Shown one piece after another: positions 54,231-64,000 of a stretch of 64,000 nt of DNA (position 1 is its first letter; the number at the start of each line of letters is the position of its first letter). The notes under the pieces are model-generated. The model had not been told where the DNA came from. It saw nothing but the letters and a program-made list of their open reading frames with translations, and searched no databases. A program made the translations under genes and the position numbers. Origin of the DNA: Amycolatopsis sp. CA-126428 (lineage in GTDB: Bacteria > Actinomycetota > Actinomycetes > Mycobacteriales > Pseudonocardiaceae). The DNA lies in the NCBI RefSeq assembly GCF_002904335.1, contig NZ_PPHF01000048.1, forward strand, positions 1 through 64,000, given 5' to 3'.

Positions 54231-55031
54231 GTGAAACGACGTTCGCTGCCCTTCGCCGCCGTCCTCGCGTCGGTCCTGCTCGTGGCCGGGCAGGCGCCGG
54301 CGAAGGCCGTCGACCGCTACACCGGTGCCGAGGACCACTACGCGGGTTCGCAGATCGCCAAGGTCGAGGGCGTCGGCGAGGGCCCCGACGTGCTGTACGG
54401 GGGTGCCGACCAGCAGCTCGGGCACGACGTCAGCGGGCACCAGGGGCCGGTCGACTGGCCCGGCGCGGCGGGGTCGGGCGCCAAGTTCGTCTACGTCAAG
54501 GCGACCGAGGGCACCGGGTTCGTGAACCCGCAGTTCGCCCAGCAGTACAACGGCTCGTACAACGTCGGCCTGATCCGCGGCGCCTACCACTTCGCGCGGC
54601 CGGACATCTCCGACGGCGCGGCCCAGGCGCGGTACTTCCTCGCCCACGGCGGCGGCTGGTCGGCCGACGGCAAGACCCTCCCCGGCGCGCTCGACGCGGA
54701 GTACAACCCGTACGGCGAAACGTGTTACGGCAAGGACGCCGCGGGCATGGTCGCCTGGATCCGCGCCTTCTCCGACACCTACCGCGCGGCGACCGGCCGG
54801 TTCCCGACGATCTACACGTCGACGAGCTGGTGGAAGCGGTGCACCGCGAACGACGGCGGCTTCGGCGCCAACCCGCTGTGGATCGCGCGCTACAACAGCT
54901 TCATCGGCGAACTGCCGGCCGGCTGGGGCATCCACACGATCTGGCAGTTCGCCGACCGCGGCACGCTGCCCGGCGACCAGAACTGGTTCAACGGCTCGGC
55001 GGACCGGCTCCGGGCCCTGGCGCTGGGCTGA
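54231..55031 (+). CDS. Secreted GH25 lysozyme (first paralogue)
   Basis: 266 residues. Signal peptide RRSLPFAAVLASVLLVAGQAPAKA. The GH25 domain starts at GHDVSGHQGPVDW and carries FVYVKATEGTGFVNPQF, GAYHFARPDISDGAAQARYF, the DxE pair in GALDAEYNPYG and FPTIYTSTSWW. It cleaves peptidoglycan between MurNAc and GlcNAc. GTG 54231 follows GGGGAG by 8 bases. It lies 192 bases before a close paralogue. Confidence 0.92.
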   Translation: MKRRSLPFAAVLASVLLVAGQAPAKAVDRYTGAEDHYAGSQIAKVEGVGEGPDVLYGGADQQLGHDVSGHQGPVDWPGAAGSGAKFVYVKATEGTGFVNPQFAQQYNGSYNVGLIRGAYHFARPDISDGAAQARYFLAHGGGWSADGKTLPGALDAEYNPYGETCYGKDAAGMVAWIRAFSDTYRAATGRFPTIYTSTSWWKRCTANDGGFGANPLWIARYNSFIGELPAGWGIHTIWQFADRGTLPGDQNWFNGSADRLRALALG

Positions 55032-55223
55032 ACGGCGCAACCGTCGAATAATAGGTGTTAACTCGTCACCAATTAACGATCTTCTTCCCGGGAAAATCAC
55101 CCACACGTATACCCAATTTCACGGAACTGAGTGACAAACGCCACTTCGTCCTCAACAATCGTGCACGGGCGGCTACCTGCAGTAAGCCGCTCATCGCGAG
55201 GGTTTCCGTGAAGGGATTCAACG

Positions 55224-56093
55224 ATGTCCACCTCCCGAAGAGGGCGGCTGTTCGCTGCCCTGGTCGTCCCGGCCACGCTGCTCCTGCTCGGCAGCACGGC
55301 GCAGGCGACGACCTTCTCCCCCGAAGTCGACCCCGTGGCCGCGATCAACGCGGACATCGCGCAGCACAACCACGAACTGGGTTCACAGATCCGGCGCGTC
55401 GAAGGCGACAAGTCGACTCCGGACACCCAGAAATCGGCGCAGCAGCCGCAGCCCGGCCAGGCCATGCCCGGCCAGGTGCTGGCGACGGTGGCCGGCATGG
55501 ACGTCGCCAGCTACCAGGGCAACGTCGACTGGGCGAACTGGTGGAACCAAGGCAAGCGGTTCGTCTGGACCAAGGCGACGGAGAGCACCAACTACACCAA
55601 CCCGTACTTCGCCCAGCAGTACAACGGTTCCTACAACCAGGGCTTCATCCGCGGCGCCTACCACTTCGCCACGCCGAACACCTCGAGCGGCGCGGCGCAG
55701 GCCCGCTACTTCGTCGCCCACGGCGGCGGGTGGTCCAAGGACGGCCGGACGCTGCCCGGCGCGCTGGACATGGAGTACAACCCGTACGGCGCGACCTGCT
55801 ACGGGCTGAGCAAGGCCGGGATGACGTCGTGGATCCTCGACTTCCACGACACGTACCACTCCTTGACCGGCCGTTATCCGGCGATCTACACGTCGGCGAG
55901 CTGGTGGGGCAGCTGCGTGAGCGGTGACTTCTCCAGCACCGCCCCGCTGTGGGTCGCGCGGTACGCGTCGACGGTCGGCGCCCTGCCCTACAACTGGGGC
56001 TACTACACCGTTTGGCAGTACACCTCGAGCCCGCTCGACCAGGACACCTTCAACGGTGCCTACGACCGGCTCCAGGCACTCGCCAACGGCTGA
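55224..56093 (+). CDS. Secreted GH25 lysozyme (second paralogue)
   Basis: 289 residues. Signal peptide RLFAALVVPATLLLLGSTAQA, an extra Gln/Pro-rich spacer (about 30-85), then the GH25 domain (GMDVASYQGNVDW, FVWTKATESTNYTNPYF, GAYHFATPNTSSGAAQARYF, GALDMEYNPYG, YPAIYTSASWW). The two paralogues share most of the catalytic domain and the conserved Asp/Glu residues; the spacer and the loops differ. GAAGGG precedes ATG 55224. The 192-base gap before it is AT-rich and probably carries its promoter. Confidence 0.92.
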   Translation: MSTSRRGRLFAALVVPATLLLLGSTAQATTFSPEVDPVAAINADIAQHNHELGSQIRRVEGDKSTPDTQKSAQQPQPGQAMPGQVLATVAGMDVASYQGNVDWANWWNQGKRFVWTKATESTNYTNPYFAQQYNGSYNQGFIRGAYHFATPNTSSGAAQARYFVAHGGGWSKDGRTLPGALDMEYNPYGATCYGLSKAGMTSWILDFHDTYHSLTGRYPAIYTSASWWGSCVSGDFSSTAPLWVARYASTVGALPYNWGYYTVWQYTSSPLDQDTFNGAYDRLQALANG

Positions 56094-56104
56094 CCCACCC
56101 CCAC

Positions 56105-56152
56105 CCGGCTCCCGGATCGTGACGGCTTGGCGTCGCCACGACCGGGAGCCGG
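56105..56152 (+). terminator. Terminator after the lysozyme pair
   Basis: CCGGCTCCCGG (56105-56115) and CCGGGAGCCGG (56142-56152) form a perfect 11-bp stem, extended inward by TCGTG/CACGA, and followed by TTT. Confidence 0.8.
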
Positions 56153-56269
56153 TTTCATGCCGTACCGTCCGAGCTTGCAGAATGCCGCAGCCACGTCCCC
56201 GGGGGGAACCGCACATGCCCGCCGGACGTCGGAAGCGCACGAACACCCAGCGCCCGGAAGGCATGAAAG

Positions 56270-57193
56270 ATGACCTACCCGCCTCAGCCGGGCCAGCCCG
56301 GCCAGCCCGACCCGTACGGCCAGCCGCAGTCCGGTGGCTTCCAGCAGCAGGGCGGGTGGGACCCCAACCAGCAGCAACAGCCGTACCCGACGCAGCAGTA
56401 CCCGCAGGGCTGGGACCCGAACCAGCAGGCCCACCCGCCGGCGTCGGGCGGTTTCCCGGCCAACCCGCAGCAGCCGTGGGGCGACCCGTACGCGCAGCAG
56501 GCCTGGGCTGACCCCAACGCGCAGCAGCAGTCGGCGTGGGCGGACCCGAACGCGCAGCAGTACGGCCAGCAGGCCTGGAACCCGAACGCGGGCGGCCAGG
56601 TGCCCGGCTGGGACCCGGCGACCGGCGGCTACTCGCAGGGCTTCGGCGGGCCGCCCGCGCCGCCGAAGAAGAGCAAGACCGGGATGTGGATCGCCATCGG
56701 CGCCGCCGTGGTCGTCGTGCTCGCCCTGGTCGGCGTCACGGGCTTCGTCGCGCCCGGGTTCTTCCTCTCGAAGGACGACACCAACACGGCCGCGGCCCCG
56801 TCGTCGAGCACGTCGGCCAAGCCGTCCCCGTCGAAGCCGACGACCAAGAAGCCGACGGCCTCGGCCACGAAGCCGACGACGCCCGACGGCGGCGGCGGGG
56901 GCAACTCGGACGCGAAGGTCCTGCTGCAGGGCTTCATCGACAAGCTGAACGCGGGCGACAACGCCGGGGCGGTCGCCATGGGCTGCGCCGACTCGAAGGA
57001 GCTGCTCAGCTCCTGGCTCGACACGTTCCTCAAGCCGCCGCTGCAGCTGCAGCTCGGCAACGTGCCCACCGACAAGTACCTGGTCGAGGGCGAGGTCACC
57101 GGGACGTCCGCCGGCAAGCCGGTCAAGGGCACGCTGAGCGCCACGAACTTCGACAAAAAGGGCTTCTGCGTCAGCACGATGCTGGTGTCCTGA
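56270..57193 (+). CDS. Membrane protein with Gln/Pro/Asn-rich cytoplasmic N-terminus
   Basis: 307 residues. Residues 1-130 are a low-complexity region with repeated WDPNQQ/ADPNAQQ units. One membrane helix (WIAIGAAVVVVLALVGVTGFV) precedes a Thr/Lys/Pro linker and a C-terminal domain of about 100 residues (KVLLQGFIDKLNAGDNAGAVAMGCADSKELLSSWLDTFL) with two cysteines, a DUF4878/NTF2-like layout. Function unknown. It is 4 bases before the next gene, so both form an operon. Confidence 0.75.
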   Translation: MTYPPQPGQPGQPDPYGQPQSGGFQQQGGWDPNQQQQPYPTQQYPQGWDPNQQAHPPASGGFPANPQQPWGDPYAQQAWADPNAQQQSAWADPNAQQYGQQAWNPNAGGQVPGWDPATGGYSQGFGGPPAPPKKSKTGMWIAIGAAVVVVLALVGVTGFVAPGFFLSKDDTNTAAAPSSSTSAKPSPSKPTTKKPTASATKPTTPDGGGGGNSDAKVLLQGFIDKLNAGDNAGAVAMGCADSKELLSSWLDTFLKPPLQLQLGNVPTDKYLVEGEVTGTSAGKPVKGTLSATNFDKKGFCVSTMLVS

Positions 57194-57197
57194 GCCG

Positions 57198-58301
57198 GTG
57201 AAGCTGTGGCGATCACCGCTGGCGTGGACGTTCCTCGCGTCGCTGGTGCTGCTGCTCGGGGTCGGCGGCTGGCTGCTGACCGACCCCGCCACCAGCCGCA
57301 GTGACGCGCTGAAGACGGGCGGCCTGGCGGGCGGCGCGATCGTGGCGCTGTACGCACTGTGGCTCAACGACCGGCGGCGCCGGGTCGAGGAGCGCCGCCA
57401 GGAAATCGAGCGGCGGCGCCACGAACTCGAGGCGCAGCGCGCGGAACAGGACCGCGAGCGGGTCGCCGACGAGCGGTTCGCGAAGGCGGTCGAGCTGCTC
57501 GGGCACACGGCCGACCAGGTGCGAGTGGGGGCGTTGCACGCGCTGGCGGGCTTGGCGCGGAGCCGGCCGGCCTACACGCAGACGGTGCTGGACGTGCTGT
57601 GCTCGTACCTGCGGCGGCCGTTCGAGCACCCGCGGTACGACGAGGGCCTGGACCGCCGCGATCGGGAGACCATGCGCGGCGAGCAGGAGCAAGAGCAGGA
57701 GCTCACGGTCCGGCTCACCGCACAGCGGCTGGTCAAGGAGCTGCTCCCGGCCGCGACGGACGCCGAGGCGCCGGCCTACGACCTGGATCTGACCGGCGCG
57801 GTGCTGGAGTACCTCGACCTGACCGACCGCAAGATCGGCAACCTCCTCCTGCGCTACGCGTCCCTGCACAGCAGCACGCACTTCAGCCGCTGCCTCGTGG
57901 CCGGCAAGGCGTACTTCACCGGCGCGGGCACGGGAAAAGGTCGCTCGGTGGGCTACTTCCGTTGCCGTGACGCGGTTTTCGCGAGCGTCGCCTGGTTCAG
58001 CGGAACCCGGTTCAGCGAGATCGCCGACTTCAGGAACACCAAGTTCGCCGGGCCGACAACGTTCAAGGACGCGGAGTTCGGGGGCGACGTCGAGTTCACC
58101 GGGGCACACGCGACGGATTCGCTGGACTTGCGGCGGACCCGGTTCGCCGGGCAGACCGACCTGCGGTTCGCTTCGCTGCCGGAGTCGGTTTCGTTGTACA
58201 ACACGATGGTTCGGGGTGAGAAGAATGTGCGGCTGCCCTCGGCTTGGGACTTCGAGGAACTGCACGATGGGGCTTTGCGGGTGATTGCCAAGGTGGGCTG
58301 A
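57198..58301 (+). CDS. Membrane-anchored pentapeptide-repeat protein
   Basis: 367 residues. Two hydrophobic helices near the N-terminus (WTFLASLVLLLGVGGWLL, AGGAIVALYALWL), a charged coiled coil (VEERRQEIERRRHELEAQRAEQDRERVADERFAKAVELLG), a helical section, then a C-terminal A(D/N)Lxx-like beta-helix (ASVAWFSGTRFSEIADFRNTKFAGPTTFKDAEFGGDVEF). The LGHTADQVRVGALHALAGLARS part recurs in similar actinobacterial proteins. The role is unknown. Confidence 0.8.
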   Translation: MKLWRSPLAWTFLASLVLLLGVGGWLLTDPATSRSDALKTGGLAGGAIVALYALWLNDRRRRVEERRQEIERRRHELEAQRAEQDRERVADERFAKAVELLGHTADQVRVGALHALAGLARSRPAYTQTVLDVLCSYLRRPFEHPRYDEGLDRRDRETMRGEQEQEQELTVRLTAQRLVKELLPAATDAEAPAYDLDLTGAVLEYLDLTDRKIGNLLLRYASLHSSTHFSRCLVAGKAYFTGAGTGKGRSVGYFRCRDAVFASVAWFSGTRFSEIADFRNTKFAGPTTFKDAEFGGDVEFTGAHATDSLDLRRTRFAGQTDLRFASLPESVSLYNTMVRGEKNVRLPSAWDFEELHDGALRVIAKVG

Positions 58302-58410
58302 GCCCACCGGGCATCCCCTGGGCGCGGCCCCCGCCCTCCCTTGGGGGGCGTCCCCAGTTCCAGTCTACCGGCGGGGTCCGACGAAAAGCCCGGAAACGCT
58401 TGCGAACCCT

Positions 58411-58448
58411 CGACCTGTCCACAACCCCGCAGGGCTGTGGACAGGTCG
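58411..58448. terminator. Bidirectional hairpin between the pentapeptide gene and purL
   Basis: CGACCTGTCCACA pairs perfectly with TGTGGACAGGTCG (13 bp) around 12 bases, ten bases before the purL stop. Both arms carry CTGTCCACA, a DnaA-box-like nonamer. Confidence 0.75.
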
Positions 58449-58457
58449 GGGTCCGTG

Positions 58458-60764
<2,307 letters not shown>

Positions 60765-60771
60765 GGCCGTC

Positions 60772-60777
60772 AGGATA
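60772..60777 (-). promoter_or_regulatory. Putative -10 (TATCCT) for purL, leaderless
   Basis: Minus-strand TATCCT is followed by 7 bases and GTG 60764. Confidence 0.5.
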
Positions 60778-60921
60778 CGTGCCGGGCCGGGCCGCCCCGG
60801 ACGGTGGGCCACCGAACCCGGACACCCCGCCGGGGGTGTGACCGAGGCGACATCGGACGGGTCCGGGTGGGCGGTGCGCGTTGTGGACAACTCGGGGTGC
60901 GGCTCGGGTGCGCGGCCGGAA

Positions 60922-60944
60922 TTGTCGGGGGGCGCGAGTAGCGT
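60922..60944 (+). promoter_or_regulatory. RecA-independent DNA-damage promoter-like motif, copy A
   Basis: TTGTCGGGG, 8 bases, TAGCGT. This differs at one position from the mycobacterial RecA-NDp consensus TTGTCRGTG-N8-TANNNT, which the PafBC activator uses. Confidence 0.5.
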
Positions 60945-61050
60945 TGAAACCGGGGGTCCCCCAAGGGGTCGGGGGTGCTTCTGGGGATAACTCGGGCGTC
61001 GGCGCGACCTTGGGGACAACCCGGGGCGTGGCTCGGGCGGAGGCCCGGAA

Positions 61051-61073
61051 GTGTCAGTGTCCGGGAGTAACGT
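61051..61073 (+). promoter_or_regulatory. RecA-independent DNA-damage promoter-like motif, copy B
   Basis: GTGTCAGTG, 8 bases, TAACGT. All positions except the first fit TTGTCRGTG-N8-TANNNT. It is 124 bases before the start of the ABC exporter gene on the same strand. Confidence 0.55.
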
Positions 61074-61196
61074 TGAAACCGGGGGTCCCCCGAGCGGCGA
61101 GGGTGCGCGGCTGCCCGGAAGGGCACCCGGCGGCGGCGGCCGGAGCGCGCGAAAATCGGTCGCCTTTCCCCGGGGTGCGGCTTACCGTCGGAAATC

Positions 61197-62831
61197 GTGC
61201 TTTCCGCCACGTATCCCTTTCCGCCGCTGCGGCTGCCCGTGCGGCCGACCGCGAGCCGCTTCCTGCTCGCCGTGTTCCGGGCCCGGCTCGGCACGGTGCT
61301 GGGCGCCGCCGCGATCGGTGTCGTCTGGGCGCTGCCGGGTGCGCTCATGCCGCTGGTGATCGGCCAGGGCATCAGCGCGATCGGCGCGCACGACGGTGCC
61401 GCCGTCGGGCGCTGGGCGCTGGTCGCGGCGGCGCTCGGGGTCGCGCAGACGCTGTCCGGGACCTGGATGCACTTCCTGAACTACGGCCTGTGGCTGCACG
61501 GCGCGGGCTCCACCCAGCGCGCCGTCTCGGCCCACACCACGCGCGTCGGCGCCGCCCTGCGGGAGCAGACGACCACCGGGAACCTCGTCGCGGTCAGCAC
61601 GACGGACATCAACCACATCGGCAACACCGTCGAGATGACCGGGCGGACGTTCGGCTCGCTGCTGGCGTTCGTCGTGGTCGCGGTGTGGCTGATCTCGACG
61701 TCGCCGCTGCTCGGCGTGGTCGCGCTGGTCGGCGTGCCGCTCGCGGTGCTGGGCATCGGGCCGCTGCTCGCGCCGCTGCAGAAGCGCAAGTCCAAGCAGC
61801 GCGAGAAGCGCGGGGACGTCAACGCGCTCGGCGCGGACATCGTGTCCGGCCTGCGGATCCTGCGTGGCATCGGCGGCGAGCGGCGGTTCTTCGCCCGCTT
61901 CCGGGAAACGAGCCAGCGGGTGCGGCGGGCCGGCATCGAGGTCGGTCAGGCCGAGGCCTGGCTGGCCGCCGCGGAGATCGCGCTGCCCGGCCTGGTCACC
62001 GTGGTGATCACCTGGCTGGGCGCGCGGCTCGCCGTGGCCGGTGAGATCGGCCTCGGGCAGCTGGTGGCGTTCTACGGCGTTTCGGCGTTCCTGATCTGGC
62101 CGGTCACCGCGGCGACGGAGGCGGTCGGCTCGATCACGTCCGGCCTGGTCGCCGCGCGGAAGGTCGTCGCGCTGCTGGCGATCCGCCCGAAGCTGGCGGA
62201 TCCGGAGACGCCGGTGCCGTTGCCCGAAGGGCCGTTGGAGCTGGTGGACACCGAATCCGGGATCCGCGTCCCGGCCGGCCGGCTGACGGTCGTCGACCTC
62301 GGCGCCGACGGCGAAGCGGTGGCCGACCGGCTGGCCCGGTTCGCGGATCCGGCCGAGGGCGAAGAGGTGCTGACCGGCGGCGTCCGGGCGGACCACGTCG
62401 CGCTCGCGGAGCTGCGGCGGCGGATCGTCTACGCGCACAACCAGGACATCTGGTTCTCGGGCGTGCTGCGCGAGCAGCTGGCGCCGGCGCGGCCGGGCGG
62501 GGTCAGCATCACCGAAGCGCTGTACGCGGCCGATGCCGACGACATCGTCGAGGCGCTGCCCAACGGCGTCGACGAGGTGATCGGCGAGCGCGGCCGCGAG
62601 GTGTCCGGCGGCCAGCGGCAACGGCTGAACCTGGCCCGCGCGCTGGCGACCGACGCCGACGTCCTGGTGCTCGACGAGCCGACGTCGGCGGTCGACGCGC
62701 ACACGGAGGCCCGCATCACCGAACGCGTCACCGCGCTGCGGCACGGCAAGACGACGGTGGTGTTCAGCCAGAGTCCCTTGTGGACACATGTGGCAGACGA
62801 GGTATTCACGGCGAAGGTGGTGACGGTGTGA
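61197..62831 (+). CDS. ABC exporter half with degenerate nucleotide-binding site
   Basis: 544 residues. An N-terminal six-helix exporter domain (to about 320) is followed by an ABC ATPase domain. The signature VSGGQRQRLNLARAL and Walker B VLVLDEPTSAVD are intact, but the Walker A loop is replaced by VVDLGADGEAVADRLARF, lacking the GxxGxGK(S/T) lysine. It would form a heterodimer with the next gene product, as in BmrCD or TM287/288. GTG 61197 is 8 bases after TACCGT. Confidence 0.88.
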   Translation: MLSATYPFPPLRLPVRPTASRFLLAVFRARLGTVLGAAAIGVVWALPGALMPLVIGQGISAIGAHDGAAVGRWALVAAALGVAQTLSGTWMHFLNYGLWLHGAGSTQRAVSAHTTRVGAALREQTTTGNLVAVSTTDINHIGNTVEMTGRTFGSLLAFVVVAVWLISTSPLLGVVALVGVPLAVLGIGPLLAPLQKRKSKQREKRGDVNALGADIVSGLRILRGIGGERRFFARFRETSQRVRRAGIEVGQAEAWLAAAEIALPGLVTVVITWLGARLAVAGEIGLGQLVAFYGVSAFLIWPVTAATEAVGSITSGLVAARKVVALLAIRPKLADPETPVPLPEGPLELVDTESGIRVPAGRLTVVDLGADGEAVADRLARFADPAEGEEVLTGGVRADHVALAELRRRIVYAHNQDIWFSGVLREQLAPARPGGVSITEALYAADADDIVEALPNGVDEVIGERGREVSGGQRQRLNLARALATDADVLVLDEPTSAVDAHTEARITERVTALRHGKTTVVFSQSPLWTHVADEVFTAKVVTV

Positions 62832-64000
62832 AGCGGCTCCCCACGGCGTCCCGGCGGGACGTCCGGCGCTGGGCGCTGAAGACGGCGGCGAGCCGCAGGC
62901 GCGAGTTCGGCCTGCTGCTGGGCTCGCTGGCCGTGGCCACGCTGATCGGGCTCGCCGGGCCGCAGCTGCTCGGCGCGCTGGTCGACGATGTCGCGGCCGG
63001 CACCACGACCGGGCACGTCGACGTGCTGGCGGCGGCGTTCATCGCGATCCTCGTGCTGCAGGCGCTGGCGCGGAAGGTCGCGCGGATGCGCGGCGCGGTG
63101 TTCGGCGAGCTGGTGCTGGCCGAGACGCGCGAGGAGTTCGTCGGGACGGCGCTGCAGCTGCCGCTCGGCACGGTCGAAGCGGCCGGGACGGGCGACCTGC
63201 TCAGCCGGGCCACCACCGACCTCGGCCGGATCGACCACGCCGCGCGGTTCGCGGCGCCGGAGATCCTGGTCGCGGCGGTGACCGTGGTGTTCACGGTCGT
63301 CGCGATGGTGCTGACGTCCCCCCTGCTGTCGCTGGGCCTGCTGGTCGCGCTGCCGCTGCTGGTCCCGGTGAACGTCTGGTACCAGCGGCGGATCCCGTCG
63401 GTGATGCAGTGGATGCTGGACCGGTGGGCGGACCTGACCACCAGCGTCCACGAGACGGCGGAGGGTGCGCGCACGGTGGAGGCGCTCGGGCTGACCGAGC
63501 GGCGAGTCGACGCCGCGCACCACGCGCTGGACCAGAGCATCTTCGGGGAACGCCGGATGCGGGCGCTGCAGCTGCGGTGGCTGCCCTCGCTGGAGATCAG
63601 CTACGTGCTGCCGCTGGCGGTGATGCTGCCGCTCGGGCTGCTCGCGTACACGCGCGGCTGGGCCGGGCTCGGCGAGATCACCACGATGCTGCTGTACATG
63701 CAGGCCATGGCGGCGCCGCTCAACGAGGCGCTGTTCTGGCTGGAGGACCTGCAGGTCGCGGCGGCCGCGGCCCGGCGGATCCTCGGCGTCCGGACGGTCG
63801 CGGCCGAGCACGTGGCGAAGGTGGACGAGGTGCCGCGCGGGCGTGACATCGACGTCCACGGCGTCCGGTTCAGTTACACCGCCGACCGCGAGGTGCTGCA
63901 CGGAATCGACCTGCGGGTCCCGCGCGGCGAACGGCTCGCGATCGTCGGGCCGTCGGGCGCGGGCAAGTCGACGCTCGGCCGGCTGCTGGCCGGCATCGCG
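62828..64000 (+). CDS. ABC exporter half, partial (runs off the window)
   Basis: The frame opens with GTG 62828, overlapping the upstream stop by 4 bases, and is open to the end of the window (391 codons). It contains the exporter membrane domain (EFGLLLGSLAVATLIGLAGPQLLGALVDD, TGDLLSRATTDLGRIDHAAR, TTMLLYMQAMAAPLNEALF) and the beginning of the ATPase with an intact Walker A, IVGPSGAGKST. It is the catalytically competent partner of the preceding protein. No stop codon occurs in the window. Confidence 0.9.
   Translation, partial: MKRLPTASRRDVRRWALKTAASRRREFGLLLGSLAVATLIGLAGPQLLGALVDDVAAGTTTGHVDVLAAAFIAILVLQALARKVARMRGAVFGELVLAETREEFVGTALQLPLGTVEAAGTGDLLSRATTDLGRIDHAARFAAPEILVAAVTVVFTVVAMVLTSPLLSLGLLVALPLLVPVNVWYQRRIPSVMQWMLDRWADLTTSVHETAEGARTVEALGLTERRVDAAHHALDQSIFGERRMRALQLRWLPSLEISYVLPLAVMLPLGLLAYTRGWAGLGEITTMLLYMQAMAAPLNEALFWLEDLQVAAAAARRILGVRTVAAEHVAKVDEVPRGRDIDVHGVRFSYTADREVLHGIDLRVPRGERLAIVGPSGAGKSTLGRLLAGIA

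Larger units (their letters stand above)
60885..61094 (+). repeat. Imperfect 81-bp direct repeat, two copies 129 bp apart
   Basis: 60885-60965 and 61014-61094 align without gaps: GGACAACTCGGGG..., the sigma-like core, GTTGAAACCGGGGGTCCCCC in both. The last 20 bases are identical. A shorter third element, GGATAACTCGGGCG, starts at 60984. The 432-base gap between purL and the ABC gene holds no other coding region. Confidence 0.85.

Noticed and set aside
55032..55223. c-di-AMP (ydaO) riboswitch before the second lysozyme
   Set aside because: Cell-wall hydrolase genes often have one, but the conserved ydaO core was not seen.

Overview
The window is about 72-74% G+C, densely coded, and rich in GTG starts, 4-base start/stop overlaps and long antisense shadow frames. 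Together with mycothiol synthase, GlnR, DUF3073, DUF397/XRE pairs and RsiG, this points to a filamentous high-GC actinomycete, most likely Pseudonocardiaceae (Amycolatopsis-like). That assignment is an inference. The backbone follows the order I recall for Mycobacterium tuberculosis Rv0803-Rv0823c: purL, sterol-carrier protein, purF, purM, DUF3073, aminodeoxychorismate lyase, FABP protein, SseC/CysA/ThiX, LmeA-like protein, glnR, mshD, phoT/pst, phoU, LCP protein, dusB.

Layout. 0-5 kb: VOC protein, two membrane proteins (DUF6328, DUF2339), a PPOX-type flavoprotein and an oxidoreductase. 5-6.1 kb: dusB. 6.4-18.8 kb: a block that separates dusB from the LCP gene and looks accessory. It holds a secreted alpha-galactosidase with a ricin-type lectin tail, a VC0807-like membrane protein, a five-gene operon (GntR, ADP-ribosylglycohydrolase, PfkB kinase, NCS1 permease, cysteine hydrolase) resembling E. 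coli yegTUVW, a large NACHT-LRR protein, an alpha/beta hydrolase, idi and a GGDEF protein. 19-28.5 kb: LCP protein with a long disordered repeat region, phoU facing pstSCAB (both with 11-bp direct-repeat PHO boxes), mshD and glnR.

28.6-38.2 kb: LmeA-like protein, a thioredoxin, a cysteine-rich leader peptide and a sulfur operon (DUF4395, rhodanese, DUF1416), a 32-residue membrane peptide, a nitrobindin-like protein, pxpBC, pabC, ygfZ, rsiG and asparaginase. 38.2-47.5 kb: a conserved unknown protein with a tandemly duplicated 3' end, DUF3073, hydroxyacyl-CoA dehydrogenase, an ECF transporter cluster (S component, fused double ATPase, EcfT, SCO2322-like secreted protein), an oxidoreductase, a GNAT protein and ArfB. 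47.5-64 kb: purM and purF; a DUF397/XRE/methyltransferase locus with a 16-bp perfect palindrome; an SCP2-like protein; two tandem GH25 lysozymes; a QN-rich membrane protein and a pentapeptide-repeat protein; purL; and a heterodimeric ABC exporter. A 129-bp-offset direct repeat ahead of the exporter carries two motifs matching the mycobacterial RecA-independent DNA-damage promoter.

Many genes show TANNNT about 5-8 bases before the start codon, the layout of leaderless actinobacterial transcripts; I used this to choose starts. I found no tRNA, rRNA, CRISPR array, insertion sequence or integrase.
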